Made by a program: the position numbers and the translations under genes
Shown here: positions 51,929-60,243 of the stretch, one piece after another
How positions within the stretch are numbered: position 1 is the stretch's first letter
Layout: every line of letters begins with the position of its first letter
Source of the DNA: Spirosoma rigui
GTDB lineage: Bacteria; Bacteroidota; Bacteroidia; Cytophagales; Spirosomataceae
Reading direction: 5' to 3'
DNA length: 64,000 bases
Assembly (NCBI RefSeq): GCF_002067135.1
Contig: NZ_CP020105.1
Coordinates: forward strand, 4,960,001 to 5,024,000
The notes under the pieces: model-generated
What the model saw: the letters and a program-made list of their open reading frames with translations, nothing else
Told to the model about the DNA's origin: nothing
Databases searched by the model: none

Positions 51929-52459
51929 ATGCCACCCCGCAAACTTGCCCTCGACGAACTCAACCGACTGTCGGTCGATGATTTCAAAGACGCCGAAAAA
52001 TTTCCCTATTGTCTGATTCTGGACGATATCCGCAGCCTGAACAATGTAGGCTCCGTGTTCCGCACCGCCGATGCCTTCCGGGCCGAACGCCTGTATCTGG
52101 GGGGTATTACAGGGACTCCCCCCCACCGCGATATTACGAAGACAGCGCTGGGCGCTACCGAGTCCGTAGCGTGGGAACACGTACCGGATGTCGTAGCGCT
52201 GGTCAGGCAGCTCCAGGCAGAAGGCTGGCTCGTGGCCGCGGTTGAACAGGCCGCCGGTAGCACCCTGCTGAGTAATTTCCGGCCGGAGCCAAACAAACGG
52301 TACGCGTTCGTGTTGGGTAACGAGGTGAGTGGTGTCCGGGATGAGGTCGTTCAACTAGCCGATCTGGTTCTTGAAATACCCCAGTACGGCACTAAACACT
52401 CCCTCAACATTGCCGTCACAACGGGCATTGTTTGCTGGGATTTCATCCAAAAAAAATAA
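51929..52459 (+). CDS. TrmH (SpoU) family RNA methyltransferase
   Basis: The 176-residue protein is a SPOUT methyltransferase. LILDDIRSLNNVGSVFRTADAF (motif 1), AFVLGNEVSGVRDEVVQLAD (motif 2) and EIPQYGTKHSLNIAVTTGIV (motif 3) form the SAM knot. These enzymes 2'-O-methylate ribose in tRNA or rRNA. The frame is open upstream to 51800, but ATG 51929 gives the family N-terminus. A weak promoter (TTG 51853-51855, 19 bp, GAATTTTG 51875-51882) would put the terminator hairpin in its leader. Confidence 0.9.
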   Translation: MPPRKLALDELNRLSVDDFKDAEKFPYCLILDDIRSLNNVGSVFRTADAFRAERLYLGGITGTPPHRDITKTALGATESVAWEHVPDVVALVRQLQAEGWLVAAVEQAAGSTLLSNFRPEPNKRYAFVLGNEVSGVRDEVVQLADLVLEIPQYGTKHSLNIAVTTGIVCWDFIQKK

Positions 52460-52503
52460 CAAAAACATAACATTGGACTTGTAATTATCCCAAATAATTC
52501 GTA

Positions 52504-52511
52504 TTCCTTTG
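52504..52511 (+). promoter_or_regulatory. Probable -7 box of the histone H1-like gene
   Basis: TTCCTTTG differs from TAnnTTTG only at the second base. TTG 52479-52481 lies 22 bp upstream. The start codon is 25 bp downstream. Confidence 0.35.
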
Positions 52512-52536
52512 TAGATTTTTTTATTCAAAAATTCCA

Positions 52537-53010
52537 ATGGCAAACAAGACTATCAAAACAAAACAGAAATCGCTGGCGACGGACATCGTTGCTTCGATTC
52601 AGACTAAATTGGGCGAAGCTGGTCAGGCAACGAAAAAAATGCAGAAGTCCATCGAAAAGTCGGCGGAAAAGCTGGCGAAGAAGCTGACGAAGCTGATGGC
52701 TAAAAGCGAGAAGAAGAAAGACAAGCCCGCTAAATCGTCTGACAAGAAAGCGAAGAAGCAGGAAGCCAAAGCAAAAAAAAACGCAGCCAAAGCCGAAAAG
52801 AACGCCAAACGGACGGCAAATAAAAAAATAGCCCAGGTGGCGCTTGAAGTCGCTGACACCAGCAAACCCGCCCCCCGCCCCGTAGCACCCCGCTCCAAAG
52901 CCGCTACCCCCGCACCCGCCACGAAACCCTCATCGACCCGCAAAACCCGTTCGACAGCGCCCGTTACGTCGCCAGCCGATACCACCAGCCCGACCAGCGT
53001 AGAAGACTAA
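52537..53010 (+). CDS. Histone H1-like Lys/Ala/Pro-rich DNA-binding protein
   Basis: A 157-residue very basic protein with no signal peptide. Residues 1-60 contain helix-forming sequence (SLATDIVASIQTKLGEAGQA). Residues about 45-100 are dominated by Lys and Ala (KKAKKQEAKAKKNAAKAEKN). The C-terminus is a Pro/Ala/Thr/Ser tail. The composition resembles bacterial histone H1-like (Hc1/HctA-type) proteins, which coat DNA. This is inferred from composition, not a motif. It is monocistronic with its own terminator, suggesting good expression. Confidence 0.7.
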   Translation: MANKTIKTKQKSLATDIVASIQTKLGEAGQATKKMQKSIEKSAEKLAKKLTKLMAKSEKKKDKPAKSSDKKAKKQEAKAKKNAAKAEKNAKRTANKKIAQVALEVADTSKPAPRPVAPRSKAATPAPATKPSSTRKTRSTAPVTSPADTTSPTSVED

Positions 53011-53036
53011 CCCGACAGACAAAATATAGCTTAATT

Positions 53037-53065
53037 AAATGCCCGTCAAAAACGGGCATTTTTTG
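53037..53065 (+). terminator. Terminator of the H1-like gene, sharing bases with the next promoter
   Basis: A 10-bp stem (53037-53046 with 53052-53061), CAAAA loop and T-run 53059-53064. The end of the T-run (TTTG 53062-53065) is also the -33 box of the kinase promoter. Confidence 0.85.
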
Positions 53066-53094
53066 TTGTCACTTTTTGATATTTGTTAATTTTG
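53062..53094 (+). promoter_or_regulatory. Promoter of the orphan kinase gene
   Basis: TTTG 53062-53065 is followed after 21 bp by TAATTTTG 53087-53094, both exact matches. Transcription would begin about 53101, giving an 84-nt leader. Confidence 0.65.
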
Positions 53095-53184
53095 TACTGA
53101 TATTTACATACGCCTTCTCTTTTTTACTTATACTGTTAACCACGAAAAATACCTATTCGTCTTGTAACCCGTAACGGATGGCTC

Positions 53185-54102
53185 ATGGCCGAACGCTCTA
53201 TTACCCTACGTTTAATCGCAATAGCACTTTTACTATCCCTGCTGGCTGCCCTGCTCTATGCAAATCAGCCATCGGTAGCGGGTATTCCCTCACCGGTTCA
53301 GTGGTTCGTCTTAATATCCTTCGCCCTAACGTCCCAGATCGTTGTAGGGCTGGCTCTATGGGGACTGCTTAACCGGCGGCAGCAAAAGCTTGTCCAAACG
53401 GAAGCTCTGCATTCCATTGTCCACGAGTTTCAAACGCCCATTGCGGCTATCCGCATGGCAGTCGATATTCTGGATTCGCCCATTGCCCGCAACCAACCTA
53501 CTCGTACCGAAAAATACGTTCGCATCATCCGCGAGGAAACCGAACGTTTACAGCACCAGGTCGAAACTATGCTCACGCTGGCCCGGGCCGACCGCAATAC
53601 GCTTATCCTGAACCCGGAGCCTGTTCCCATCCACCAGCTGCTTCACTCTGTAGCGGAACGGCACGGCGATTACCTCTGCCTCCGCCTGTCCGGCTCCGAG
53701 CCCATGCTCCTTGCCGACCGGCTTCACCTGACCAACGTGTTGCATAACCTCCTCGACAACGCGGTCAAGTACAGTGCCGACCAACCCGTTATAACCGTCA
53801 ATGCCGATTTGCATGACAGTGGCTTTTCGATAGCTGTTCGTGATCAGGGCGTTGGCATACCCAACCACCTGTTACCGCAAATATTTCAGCCATTCTTTCG
53901 GGTCCATGACCGCAATCAGCCTAGTGTGAAAGGCTTCGGATTGGGACTGAGCTACGTACAACGCATTGTTCAGGCCCACAAATGGACTATTGAAGTAACG
54001 AGCCAGCTTGGGCAGGGCAGCGAGTTTACGATCCATGTGCCCGCAACGGCGCTCTTGCCCCTGCAACCCGAAGTATTCAGCAGCAGTCAGCAAATTGCCT
54101 GA
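53185..54102 (+). CDS. Orphan membrane sensor histidine kinase
   Basis: A 305-residue kinase with two membrane helices (about 8-26 and 38-60) and almost no periplasmic loop. HisKA has His80 in IVHEFQTPIAAIRMAVDIL; the Ser of the usual H-E-L-R motif is replaced by F-Q. HATPase_c has NVLHNLLDNAVKYS, VRDQGVGIP and GFGLGLSYVQ. No response regulator is adjacent, so its partner is elsewhere. The short loop suggests sensing within the membrane. A 31-bp inverted repeat starts inside its stop codon. Confidence 0.9.
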   Translation: MAERSITLRLIAIALLLSLLAALLYANQPSVAGIPSPVQWFVLISFALTSQIVVGLALWGLLNRRQQKLVQTEALHSIVHEFQTPIAAIRMAVDILDSPIARNQPTRTEKYVRIIREETERLQHQVETMLTLARADRNTLILNPEPVPIHQLLHSVAERHGDYLCLRLSGSEPMLLADRLHLTNVLHNLLDNAVKYSADQPVITVNADLHDSGFSIAVRDQGVGIPNHLLPQIFQPFFRVHDRNQPSVKGFGLGLSYVQRIVQAHKWTIEVTSQLGQGSEFTIHVPATALLPLQPEVFSSSQQIA

Positions 54103-54175
54103 CTCGTGGTAAACGAATAAGCCGGTTGACTGCACAGCATGTGTAGTCAACCGGCTTATTCGTTTACCACGAGTC
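54101..54175. repeat. 31-bp perfect inverted repeat between convergent genes
   Basis: Arms 54101-54131 and 54145-54175 are perfectly complementary and the stem can extend to 35 bp with one G-U pair, leaving a 5-nt loop. It begins inside the kinase stop codon. No T-run follows on either strand, so it is not a standard terminator. Confidence 0.8.
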
Positions 54176-54209
54176 GTTGCGCCGGCGTCAGTGGCGCAGC
54201 CACCGCATC

Positions 54210-57200
54210 TTATTTGGCACTTACGGGCGTACTGGCCTTCACAACTTTCATGACGCCATTCATAATGCGCCAGTGACCGGGGAAGGTACACACGAACGGA
54301 TAATCGCCGGGCGTAGCGGGTGCTGTGAACGTTAGCCGATACGTCTGATCCGGATTGACCAGCGGAGTAGCGGCAATAACCTGAGGAATCGAGGGGACGT
54401 ACCCTTTATCAGCACCATCCTTGGCGGTGATCAGTTTGTCGGCAGCCGCGCCGATAACGTCCATCGTCTTGGGTTTGCCAATAACCAGGTTATGCTGCAT
54501 GGCATCGGGATTGCTCAGAACGATCTGCACCGATTTGCCGGCGGTAACGGTGAATTCTTTTTTATCGTATCGCATCTCTTCCCGCACCGTTTTCAGCTGC
54601 ACCACTTCCACGTTGGGATCAACGGGTTGCTCACTCACCAGCCCCCAGGCTTCATAGAGTCGGTTCAGGCGCTCACGGTTGTCGGCCGATACGGAACCCG
54701 TCAGGCTGGCCAGGAAGGTTTTGTCGGCCTGGCTCAGGGTCGGCTTCTGTTTCAGATTCCACCCTTCCGATACGCCTTTCACGATGGCGGCACTCTGGGC
54801 TGCATCCATGTTCTTCGACTGCCGCAGCAAGGCTACCACCGAGTCGGCGGGCGCAACGGATGCGTAGCTCCGGATTGCCCGTTCCAGCACGTAAGCACTC
54901 ATGCTTTGCGGAGCACGGTACGTGAGCTTGTGCGTCTTGTTATTGTTCTGCTCGTTGGATTCAGCGATCTTATTGTCACGGTCCAGCATAGCGGTTATGG
55001 TATACTCACCAGCCCGCTCGAAGTTAACGTTGAAATCGGTGCTCCACGGGCCGTTGTTTCCCTTGCTGATCGTAACCGTTTCCCCGGGTTTGATACCCGT
55101 GTTGTGGGCCACACTAACGTAATCAAGCTTGGCCCGGTCCGATACGTTGTTCGGACCTTCGATCCGGACGCTGAGCGGAATGGGTGTTCCAGCCGGGATA
55201 GCCTCGCCACCGGCGTTCGTAACGTCGATGTAGATACGGGCTCCTTCCCGAACGGCGGGTGACTCCGGCGTTGTGCGGATGGCGGCAATCAGCAGATCGG
55301 GCTGGGTACCGGCGGTTACCACCACCGCTGGTTTAGCGGCCTGGCTCGTGGGTGTCTGGGCCGGGTAAGCAGCAGGCTGGGGCTCGGCCGGGTTAGGGCC
55401 ACCCTTACCCGTTTTCGAGGGTTTGTGTTTGCTCATGTCATGGGGCTCCTGGCCGGTGTTCTGACCGGGAGCCGGTGCCATCGATACCTTCTTCATGTAG
55501 GCTTTCATCAGCTGTCCGTCCTGACCAGCCAGGGCACAGGCAAACGCTTCCGGCAACCAGCGGTCGTTGACTTCCGTACCCTGTGCGGCACCCGTTTCTG
55601 CCAGCCGGCTCAGGATAGCCTGCTGAATGGCTGCGCTCTGGGGCATCTCGGAGAATGCCAGCAACGTGTTCATAACAACCAGCGGCTCTTTATCGGCGAG
55701 CATGTTAGCCTGCAGCAGCATATCGGCCGATTGCTGATTGCGGGTCAGCACCTGCACTACCGTTTTGCGAACGTGCGCATCGGGATGGCGTAGTGAAGCC
55801 TGCAATACGGGCATCACCGTTGGGTCGGTCAGCGCGTTCAGTCCCTCGATTACCCGTAGGGCATGAATGGCCGCCGGATTGATTCCCAGTTTGTCGGGAG
55901 TGGTGTTATTCACCAGTTGCAGCAGCTGCGGGATCACGTCTTTGTTGCCCCGCTCAACGAGTAACCGGTGCGCGGTCATGCGCCAGAACATGTTGTCGTT
56001 TTTAAGCGCGGCTACCAGCTCAGTCGGCCGGTCTTTGCTCAGTGCCATCGGCGTATAGGCCGGCGCTTTGCTGTAGCCAACGCGGTAGATACGACCGTGG
56101 GTAAAATCACGCAGGGGCGTATCGTAGGCGTTACCCGATCCGTTGGTAGCTCCCGCCGGCGTTGGGTTGTGCTGAATGATGAAGCTGTACCAGTCAACGA
56201 CCCAGACGGCGCCATCCGGTCCTACTTCAGCAAAAACGGGTGCAAACCATTCATCGGCTCCCGCCATCAGGTTGAAACCCGTTCCCATGGCTTCAGTATC
56301 TTCGTAGTCGGTTCCTTTCTTCTGCATCAGGTTCTGGTGCACAATGTGACCCGTAGGTTCGGACACAAAAGCGATCTTGTTCCAGTAAGCAGACGGGAAC
56401 GCGCGGGCGGTGTAGAAGTTATGCCCGGCAGCGGCCGTGAAGCCCCCGAAGACATCGACCTGCCGAACGCGCTCGGTAATGGGCTTCATGTCTTTGTGCG
56501 TATCGGTGCCGCGGCTACCGTTCTCGCGCAGGTGAGCGCCCCCGTGAAAGTAGCGGTTCGGAATGGCCAGGTACCAGCCGTGGGAGTTGTTGGCGGTGCT
56601 GCCAAACACATCCCCCGTTTCGTTGAAAGCCATTCCCCAGGTGTTGTTGGAGGTGTTGGTCACATGCTCCAGCTTGGAACCGTCCATCTTGAACCGGAAA
56701 AAGCCCTGCCCGAACTTCACGCTGTCGGCACCGACTTTGCCTTTGAAACCCGAATACCCGACGCTACCCCAGATCCAGTTATCGAACCCGTAGTGCAGGT
56801 TGCTGGGACCGGCGTGGGTATCGTAGGTCCCGAAACCGGTAAAGACAATTTTCTTGACATCAGCCTTGTCATCGCCGTTGGTATCCTGCAGGAACAGCAT
56901 GTGCGGGGCCTGCGATACGTACAGTCCACCGTTGGCGAAGACCATACCCGTTGGGATGCTCAGTCCTTCGGCAAAGTTGGTGAACTTGTCGGCCTTACCG
57001 TCGTTGTTGGTGTCTTCGCAGATCACGATGTAATCCGAGCCACCTTCGGGCTTCCGCTCGTTTGGATAATCTTTCGTGATGAGCGCGTATAGGCGACCCC
57101 GTTCGTCCCAGGCCATAGCGATGGGGTGCATCACGTTGGGTTCATGGGCGAACAGATCGAGGGTGAAATCGACGGGTACCTGGATGTGCTTGATCGACTC

Positions 57201-58079
57201 CTCGGGTGAGAGTGGCTCCTGCTGAAGTTGCGCACCGGGGCGTTTTTCGTAGTTAGGCAGGTTGGCTTCGTGGTAGGCAAACGGCTGCGGATTCAGCGCG
57301 TCATGCTTTTTCTTCACGTCGTCGCCCACGGCCCACAGGATACCGCGTTCCAGTAGCTGCTGAAAGCCGGGCTGGCTCCAGGTCCGCTCGTCGTGGCCGT
57401 AGGCGGTGTAGAATACCCGTCCCTTACCGTACTGGCGGGTCCAGGTATAAGGCTCTTCCTTAACGCCCGGCTTGTCGGTAGCCTGATCGGCTTTGATGTC
57501 CCGTACCGCCAGCACGTTGTTATCGGCCTGCAGGTGCGAGTGCAGGTAGGTTTCGTCGTACGCCTTGAACGAAGGAAGCCCGGCCGTCAGGGGGTTGTTA
57601 GGCTGCGTGAACCGCGTCTGAATGGTATCCATCCGGTGCCGCCAGAATTGCCCGCCCACGACTTTATCGACGTACTCGGGTGAGTTGCGGAAGCAGTACG
57701 ACGCACAGTGTACCGGAATGATACCTTTCCCCGACGCTACGTAGTCGAGCAGCGCTTTTTCCTGCGGCTTGGGAATGCTGTCCCAGTTGGCAAAAATCAG
57801 CAGCCCGTCATACTTATTGAGGTTCTCGGGATTGAGATCCTCCAGTTTGTCGGTGTAGGTGATGTTGATTCCCTTGTTGCCGAGGGCAGCCATCAGTTGC
57901 GGCACCCGTTCAGCGGGTTTATGATGGCCGTTGTCGCCCAGGAACAGGATTTCAGTCCGTCGGCCGTTGCCCGCCCCCGGCTTACTTACCTGCGATGACA
58001 TGTCGCGCGGGCTCTGGGCCGGTTGGCGGGCGCATTGGGTGAGCAGGCCCACCAAGGCGAGTAATACGATCCTTTTCAT
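54210..58079 (-). CDS. ThuA / PVC-type propeller / HEAT / CARDB / azurin fusion lipoprotein
   Basis: A 1289-residue lipoprotein (lipobox LLTQC). Domains in order: ThuA-like fold (about 40-260, with VHCASYCF); PVC-type propeller (about 300-680; VDFTLDLFAHEP, MAWDERGRLYALI, CEDTNNDGKADKF); HEAT-like helical repeats (about 690-860); and a Pro-rich linker. A CARDB domain follows (about 935-1050), then a C-terminal cupredoxin (about 1155-1289). Type 1 copper ligands are His1196 (MQHNLVIG), Cys1264, His1269 and Met1273 (CTFPGHWRIM), an azurin signature. Related PVC-type proteins usually end in a haem CxxCH domain, and no CxxCH is present here. The first gene products of this unit (isomerase, Gfo/Idh) suggest glycoside metabolism. 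Confidence 0.85.
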   Translation of the reverse strand: MKRIVLLALVGLLTQCARQPAQSPRDMSSQVSKPGAGNGRRTEILFLGDNGHHKPAERVPQLMAALGNKGINITYTDKLEDLNPENLNKYDGLLIFANWDSIPKPQEKALLDYVASGKGIIPVHCASYCFRNSPEYVDKVVGGQFWRHRMDTIQTRFTQPNNPLTAGLPSFKAYDETYLHSHLQADNNVLAVRDIKADQATDKPGVKEEPYTWTRQYGKGRVFYTAYGHDERTWSQPGFQQLLERGILWAVGDDVKKKHDALNPQPFAYHEANLPNYEKRPGAQLQQEPLSPEESIKHIQVPVDFTLDLFAHEPNVMHPIAMAWDERGRLYALITKDYPNERKPEGGSDYIVICEDTNNDGKADKFTNFAEGLSIPTGMVFANGGLYVSQAPHMLFLQDTNGDDKADVKKIVFTGFGTYDTHAGPSNLHYGFDNWIWGSVGYSGFKGKVGADSVKFGQGFFRFKMDGSKLEHVTNTSNNTWGMAFNETGDVFGSTANNSHGWYLAIPNRYFHGGAHLRENGSRGTDTHKDMKPITERVRQVDVFGGFTAAAGHNFYTARAFPSAYWNKIAFVSEPTGHIVHQNLMQKKGTDYEDTEAMGTGFNLMAGADEWFAPVFAEVGPDGAVWVVDWYSFIIQHNPTPAGATNGSGNAYDTPLRDFTHGRIYRVGYSKAPAYTPMALSKDRPTELVAALKNDNMFWRMTAHRLLVERGNKDVIPQLLQLVNNTTPDKLGINPAAIHALRVIEGLNALTDPTVMPVLQASLRHPDAHVRKTVVQVLTRNQQSADMLLQANMLADKEPLVVMNTLLAFSEMPQSAAIQQAILSRLAETGAAQGTEVNDRWLPEAFACALAGQDGQLMKAYMKKVSMAPAPGQNTGQEPHDMSKHKPSKTGKGGPNPAEPQPAAYPAQTPTSQAAKPAVVVTAGTQPDLLIAAIRTTPESPAVREGARIYIDVTNAGGEAIPAGTPIPLSVRIEGPNNVSDRAKLDYVSVAHNTGIKPGETVTISKGNNGPWSTDFNVNFERAGEYTITAMLDRDNKIAESNEQNNNKTHKLTYRAPQSMSAYVLERAIRSYASVAPADSVVALLRQSKNMDAAQSAAIVKGVSEGWNLKQKPTLSQADKTFLASLTGSVSADNRERLNRLYEAWGLVSEQPVDPNVEVVQLKTVREEMRYDKKEFTVTAGKSVQIVLSNPDAMQHNLVIGKPKTMDVIGAAADKLITAKDGADKGYVPSIPQVIAATPLVNPDQTYRLTFTAPATPGDYPFVCTFPGHWRIMNGVMKVVKASTPVSAK

Positions 58080-58081
58080 AC

Positions 58082-59197
58082 TTATTCGGCTTTAAAATCA
58101 GGCAACTTCATAATTTCTCCCCCCCGCAGGGCCGACTCGTGGGCCAGGATACCCACACTCGTCCAGTTCGCCGATTGAGCCGCATTCGGGAAGGGATCAC
58201 GGTCTTCGACAATAGCACTCACAAATTCGTGAACCATGTGCGGGTGGGAGCCACCGTGGCCGCCCCCCTGCGTAAAGGACAAGTGTTGCTGCTCATCGGC
58301 ATCATACACACCTTTGGTCGTGAACCGCTGAATAGGCTCGGGCAGGTAGTGCGCGTAGTCAGGCACGGTCACTTTCTCCGGGATTTCCGGCTCCGGCTTC
58401 TTGGCGGTGTGAATTACCGGCTGCTCATCTTCGATTAACTGCCACTCGAACGACTTCTTGTCGCCATACACCTCGAAACTCTCGCGGTACTGCCGCGCTA
58501 CGTCGAACAGCGACCGGTATACGAGGGCCGACAGGTCACTGTTCTTGAACTTGATATGAGCCGACTCAACGGCGAACGGCGAATTATGAATTGACGCCAG
58601 TTCTTCCCGGATCGTACCCGATCCGAAGCACGAGACATAGTCGGCTTCAAGTTTGAGCAGCCCTGCCACCGGTCCAACGCAGTGGGTGGCGTAGTGCATG
58701 GGAGGCAAACCCGGCCAGTAGTCCGGCCATCCATCCATGTCCTGCTGGTGAGACGCTTTCAGAAACTGAACTTTCCCCAGCTCGCCGGTTTCATATAACT
58801 CCTTGACGAACAGAAACTCGCGGCTGTAAACTACCGTTTCCATCATCATGTATTTCTTACCGCTCTCCCGGCAGGCCTGCACAATTGCCTGACACTCGGC
58901 AACGGTCGTTGCCATCGGTACGGTACAAGCAACGTGCTTACCCGCCCGCAGCGCTTTCAGGCTCTGCTCGGCATGGTTGGGAATGGGGGAGTTGATATGA
59001 ACAGCGTCAACGGCCGGATCTTCCAGCAGTTCGTCGTAGCTGGTGTAGCGCTTCTCGATACCATAGGCGTCACCGATCTGGTTCAGTTTTTCGGCATTGC
59101 GCTGGCAGATGGCATACATATTGGCATCGGGATGCCGCTGGTAGATCGGGATGAATTCAGCCCCGAATCCGAGGCCGACGATAGCGATATTAATCAT
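58082..59197 (-). CDS. Gfo/Idh/MocA family oxidoreductase
   Basis: The 371-residue protein has an N-terminal Rossmann fold (INIAIVGLGFGAEF), the conserved HINSPIPNHAEQSLKALRAGKHVACTVPM segment in place of the usual E-K-P, and METVVYSREFLFVK. A GFO/IDH/MocA C-terminal domain follows. The Lys of the typical EKP motif appears replaced (CTVPM), so catalysis should be checked. It stops 2 bp before the ThuA-fusion gene starts, which shows one operon. Such enzymes oxidise sugars or inositols with NAD(P). Confidence 0.88.
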   Translation of the reverse strand: MINIAIVGLGFGAEFIPIYQRHPDANMYAICQRNAEKLNQIGDAYGIEKRYTSYDELLEDPAVDAVHINSPIPNHAEQSLKALRAGKHVACTVPMATTVAECQAIVQACRESGKKYMMMETVVYSREFLFVKELYETGELGKVQFLKASHQQDMDGWPDYWPGLPPMHYATHCVGPVAGLLKLEADYVSCFGSGTIREELASIHNSPFAVESAHIKFKNSDLSALVYRSLFDVARQYRESFEVYGDKKSFEWQLIEDEQPVIHTAKKPEPEIPEKVTVPDYAHYLPEPIQRFTTKGVYDADEQQHLSFTQGGGHGGSHPHMVHEFVSAIVEDRDPFPNAAQSANWTSVGILAHESALRGGEIMKLPDFKAE

Positions 59198-59236
59198 ACT
59201 ATATTGAGTATATTCAGGTAGTTAAAGGCTATTTGT

Positions 59237-60109
59237 TCAGGCACCTACCCGAAGGCTGAGGCTCTGTTTAATAAAGTCGAGTCCTTCCACGGCCAGCCGC
59301 TCGGGCGACTCGAACATGGGCCGGAATATATGGGTGGCCGCTGCCAGCGAGGGAGGGTTCAGGCCAAAGGCTTCGATTGCAATTGGTCCCGTATACCCTG
59401 CGTCAGCCAGCGCGTCGAACACTTCGGTAAAATTGATATGGCCGCTGCCGGGGGTGGAGCGGTCGTTCTCCGAAATCTGCACATGTACCAGATAGGGCGC
59501 TACGGTCTGGATGGCTTTACTAATGCTTTTTTCTTCCATGTTGGCATGGAACGTATCAAAAGCAGCGCGGCAGTTGGGATGATCAACCGCTTCGACGTAG
59601 CGAACCAGTTCATCGGCGCAGGTGAGCAGGTAGATCTCGAACCGGTTCAGGTATTCGATGGCCAACGTAACGCCTTGTGTCTGGGCATGTTGGGCCACTT
59701 CCCGCATCGCTTCCACCGACCAGTCCCATTCCTGCTGCGTAGCGGGCTTACCGGTAAAGGCTTTGAATCCCGCGAAGATGGGGCCCATTAATATGGAGGA
59801 GCCCACGGCAGCCGAGCAGTCGACTACGTGCTTCAGATACTCAATACCCGCCCGGCGAATAGTGTCGTCGGGGCTGATCAGGCTGTATTCCGGACCACAG
59901 ATCGTGCAGGTCTGAACACCCAGGTCCAGTGCGCGCAGTTGCTGCCCGATGCGCTCCCATTTAGCCAGGTTAGCCCGATTGGTGTTTGGCTCATTGATGG
60001 GTATTTCAACGAAGTCGAACCCGCTTGATTTCAGGAACGACAGCGTATCAGACATGTCTTCTTCCATGTCCGTTGTCCAGACGAACAGGTTCATTCCCAG
60101 CTTAGTCAT
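59237..60109 (-). CDS. Sugar phosphate isomerase/epimerase (TIM barrel)
   Basis: A 290-residue AP endonuclease 2-like TIM barrel: KLGMNLFVWTTDMEEDM, FDFVEIPINEPN, VTLAIEYLNRFEIYL, NCRAAFDTFHANMEE, VHVQISENDRSTPGSG and YTGPIAIEAFGL. The Glu, Asp, His and Glu residues that bind the divalent metal in xylose isomerase-like epimerases are visible. It most resembles D-psicose/tagatose 3-epimerase-type enzymes, but the sugar is unknown. ATG 60109 is used; the frame extends to TTG 60178 across the -7 box. It is first in an operon with Gfo/Idh and the fusion lipoprotein. Confidence 0.9.
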   Translation of the reverse strand: MTKLGMNLFVWTTDMEEDMSDTLSFLKSSGFDFVEIPINEPNTNRANLAKWERIGQQLRALDLGVQTCTICGPEYSLISPDDTIRRAGIEYLKHVVDCSAAVGSSILMGPIFAGFKAFTGKPATQQEWDWSVEAMREVAQHAQTQGVTLAIEYLNRFEIYLLTCADELVRYVEAVDHPNCRAAFDTFHANMEEKSISKAIQTVAPYLVHVQISENDRSTPGSGHINFTEVFDALADAGYTGPIAIEAFGLNPPSLAAATHIFRPMFESPERLAVEGLDFIKQSLSLRVGA

Positions 60110-60131
60110 ACTTAGTCCATAAAAAATTAAA

Positions 60132-60139
60132 CAAAAATA
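60132..60139 (-). promoter_or_regulatory. -7 box of the isomerase operon
   Basis: TATTTTTG on the minus strand is an exact match 22 bp before the ATG at 60109. No clear -33 box is seen. Confidence 0.45.
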
Positions 60140-60187
60140 AAGAGTAGTCAAGTTAATTATACGGCTTTTCTTGGTCAATACTGACTT

Positions 60188-60195
60188 TATTTTTG
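60188..60195 (+). promoter_or_regulatory. -7 box of the AraC-type regulator gene
   Basis: TATTTTTG is an exact match 48 bp before ATG 60244. It faces away from the identical box at 60132-60139, and the two are 48 bp apart, leaving room for regulator binding between them. Confidence 0.5.
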
Positions 60196-60243
60196 CACAA
60201 ATATTAACTATGACGCATTTATCACGTTAAAAAGCAGTAACCA

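Noticed and set aside
55968-57092. Open frame of 374 codons opposite the ThuA/azurin fusion gene
   Set aside because: It lies entirely inside a well-supported gene and shows no signal peptide or known domain.
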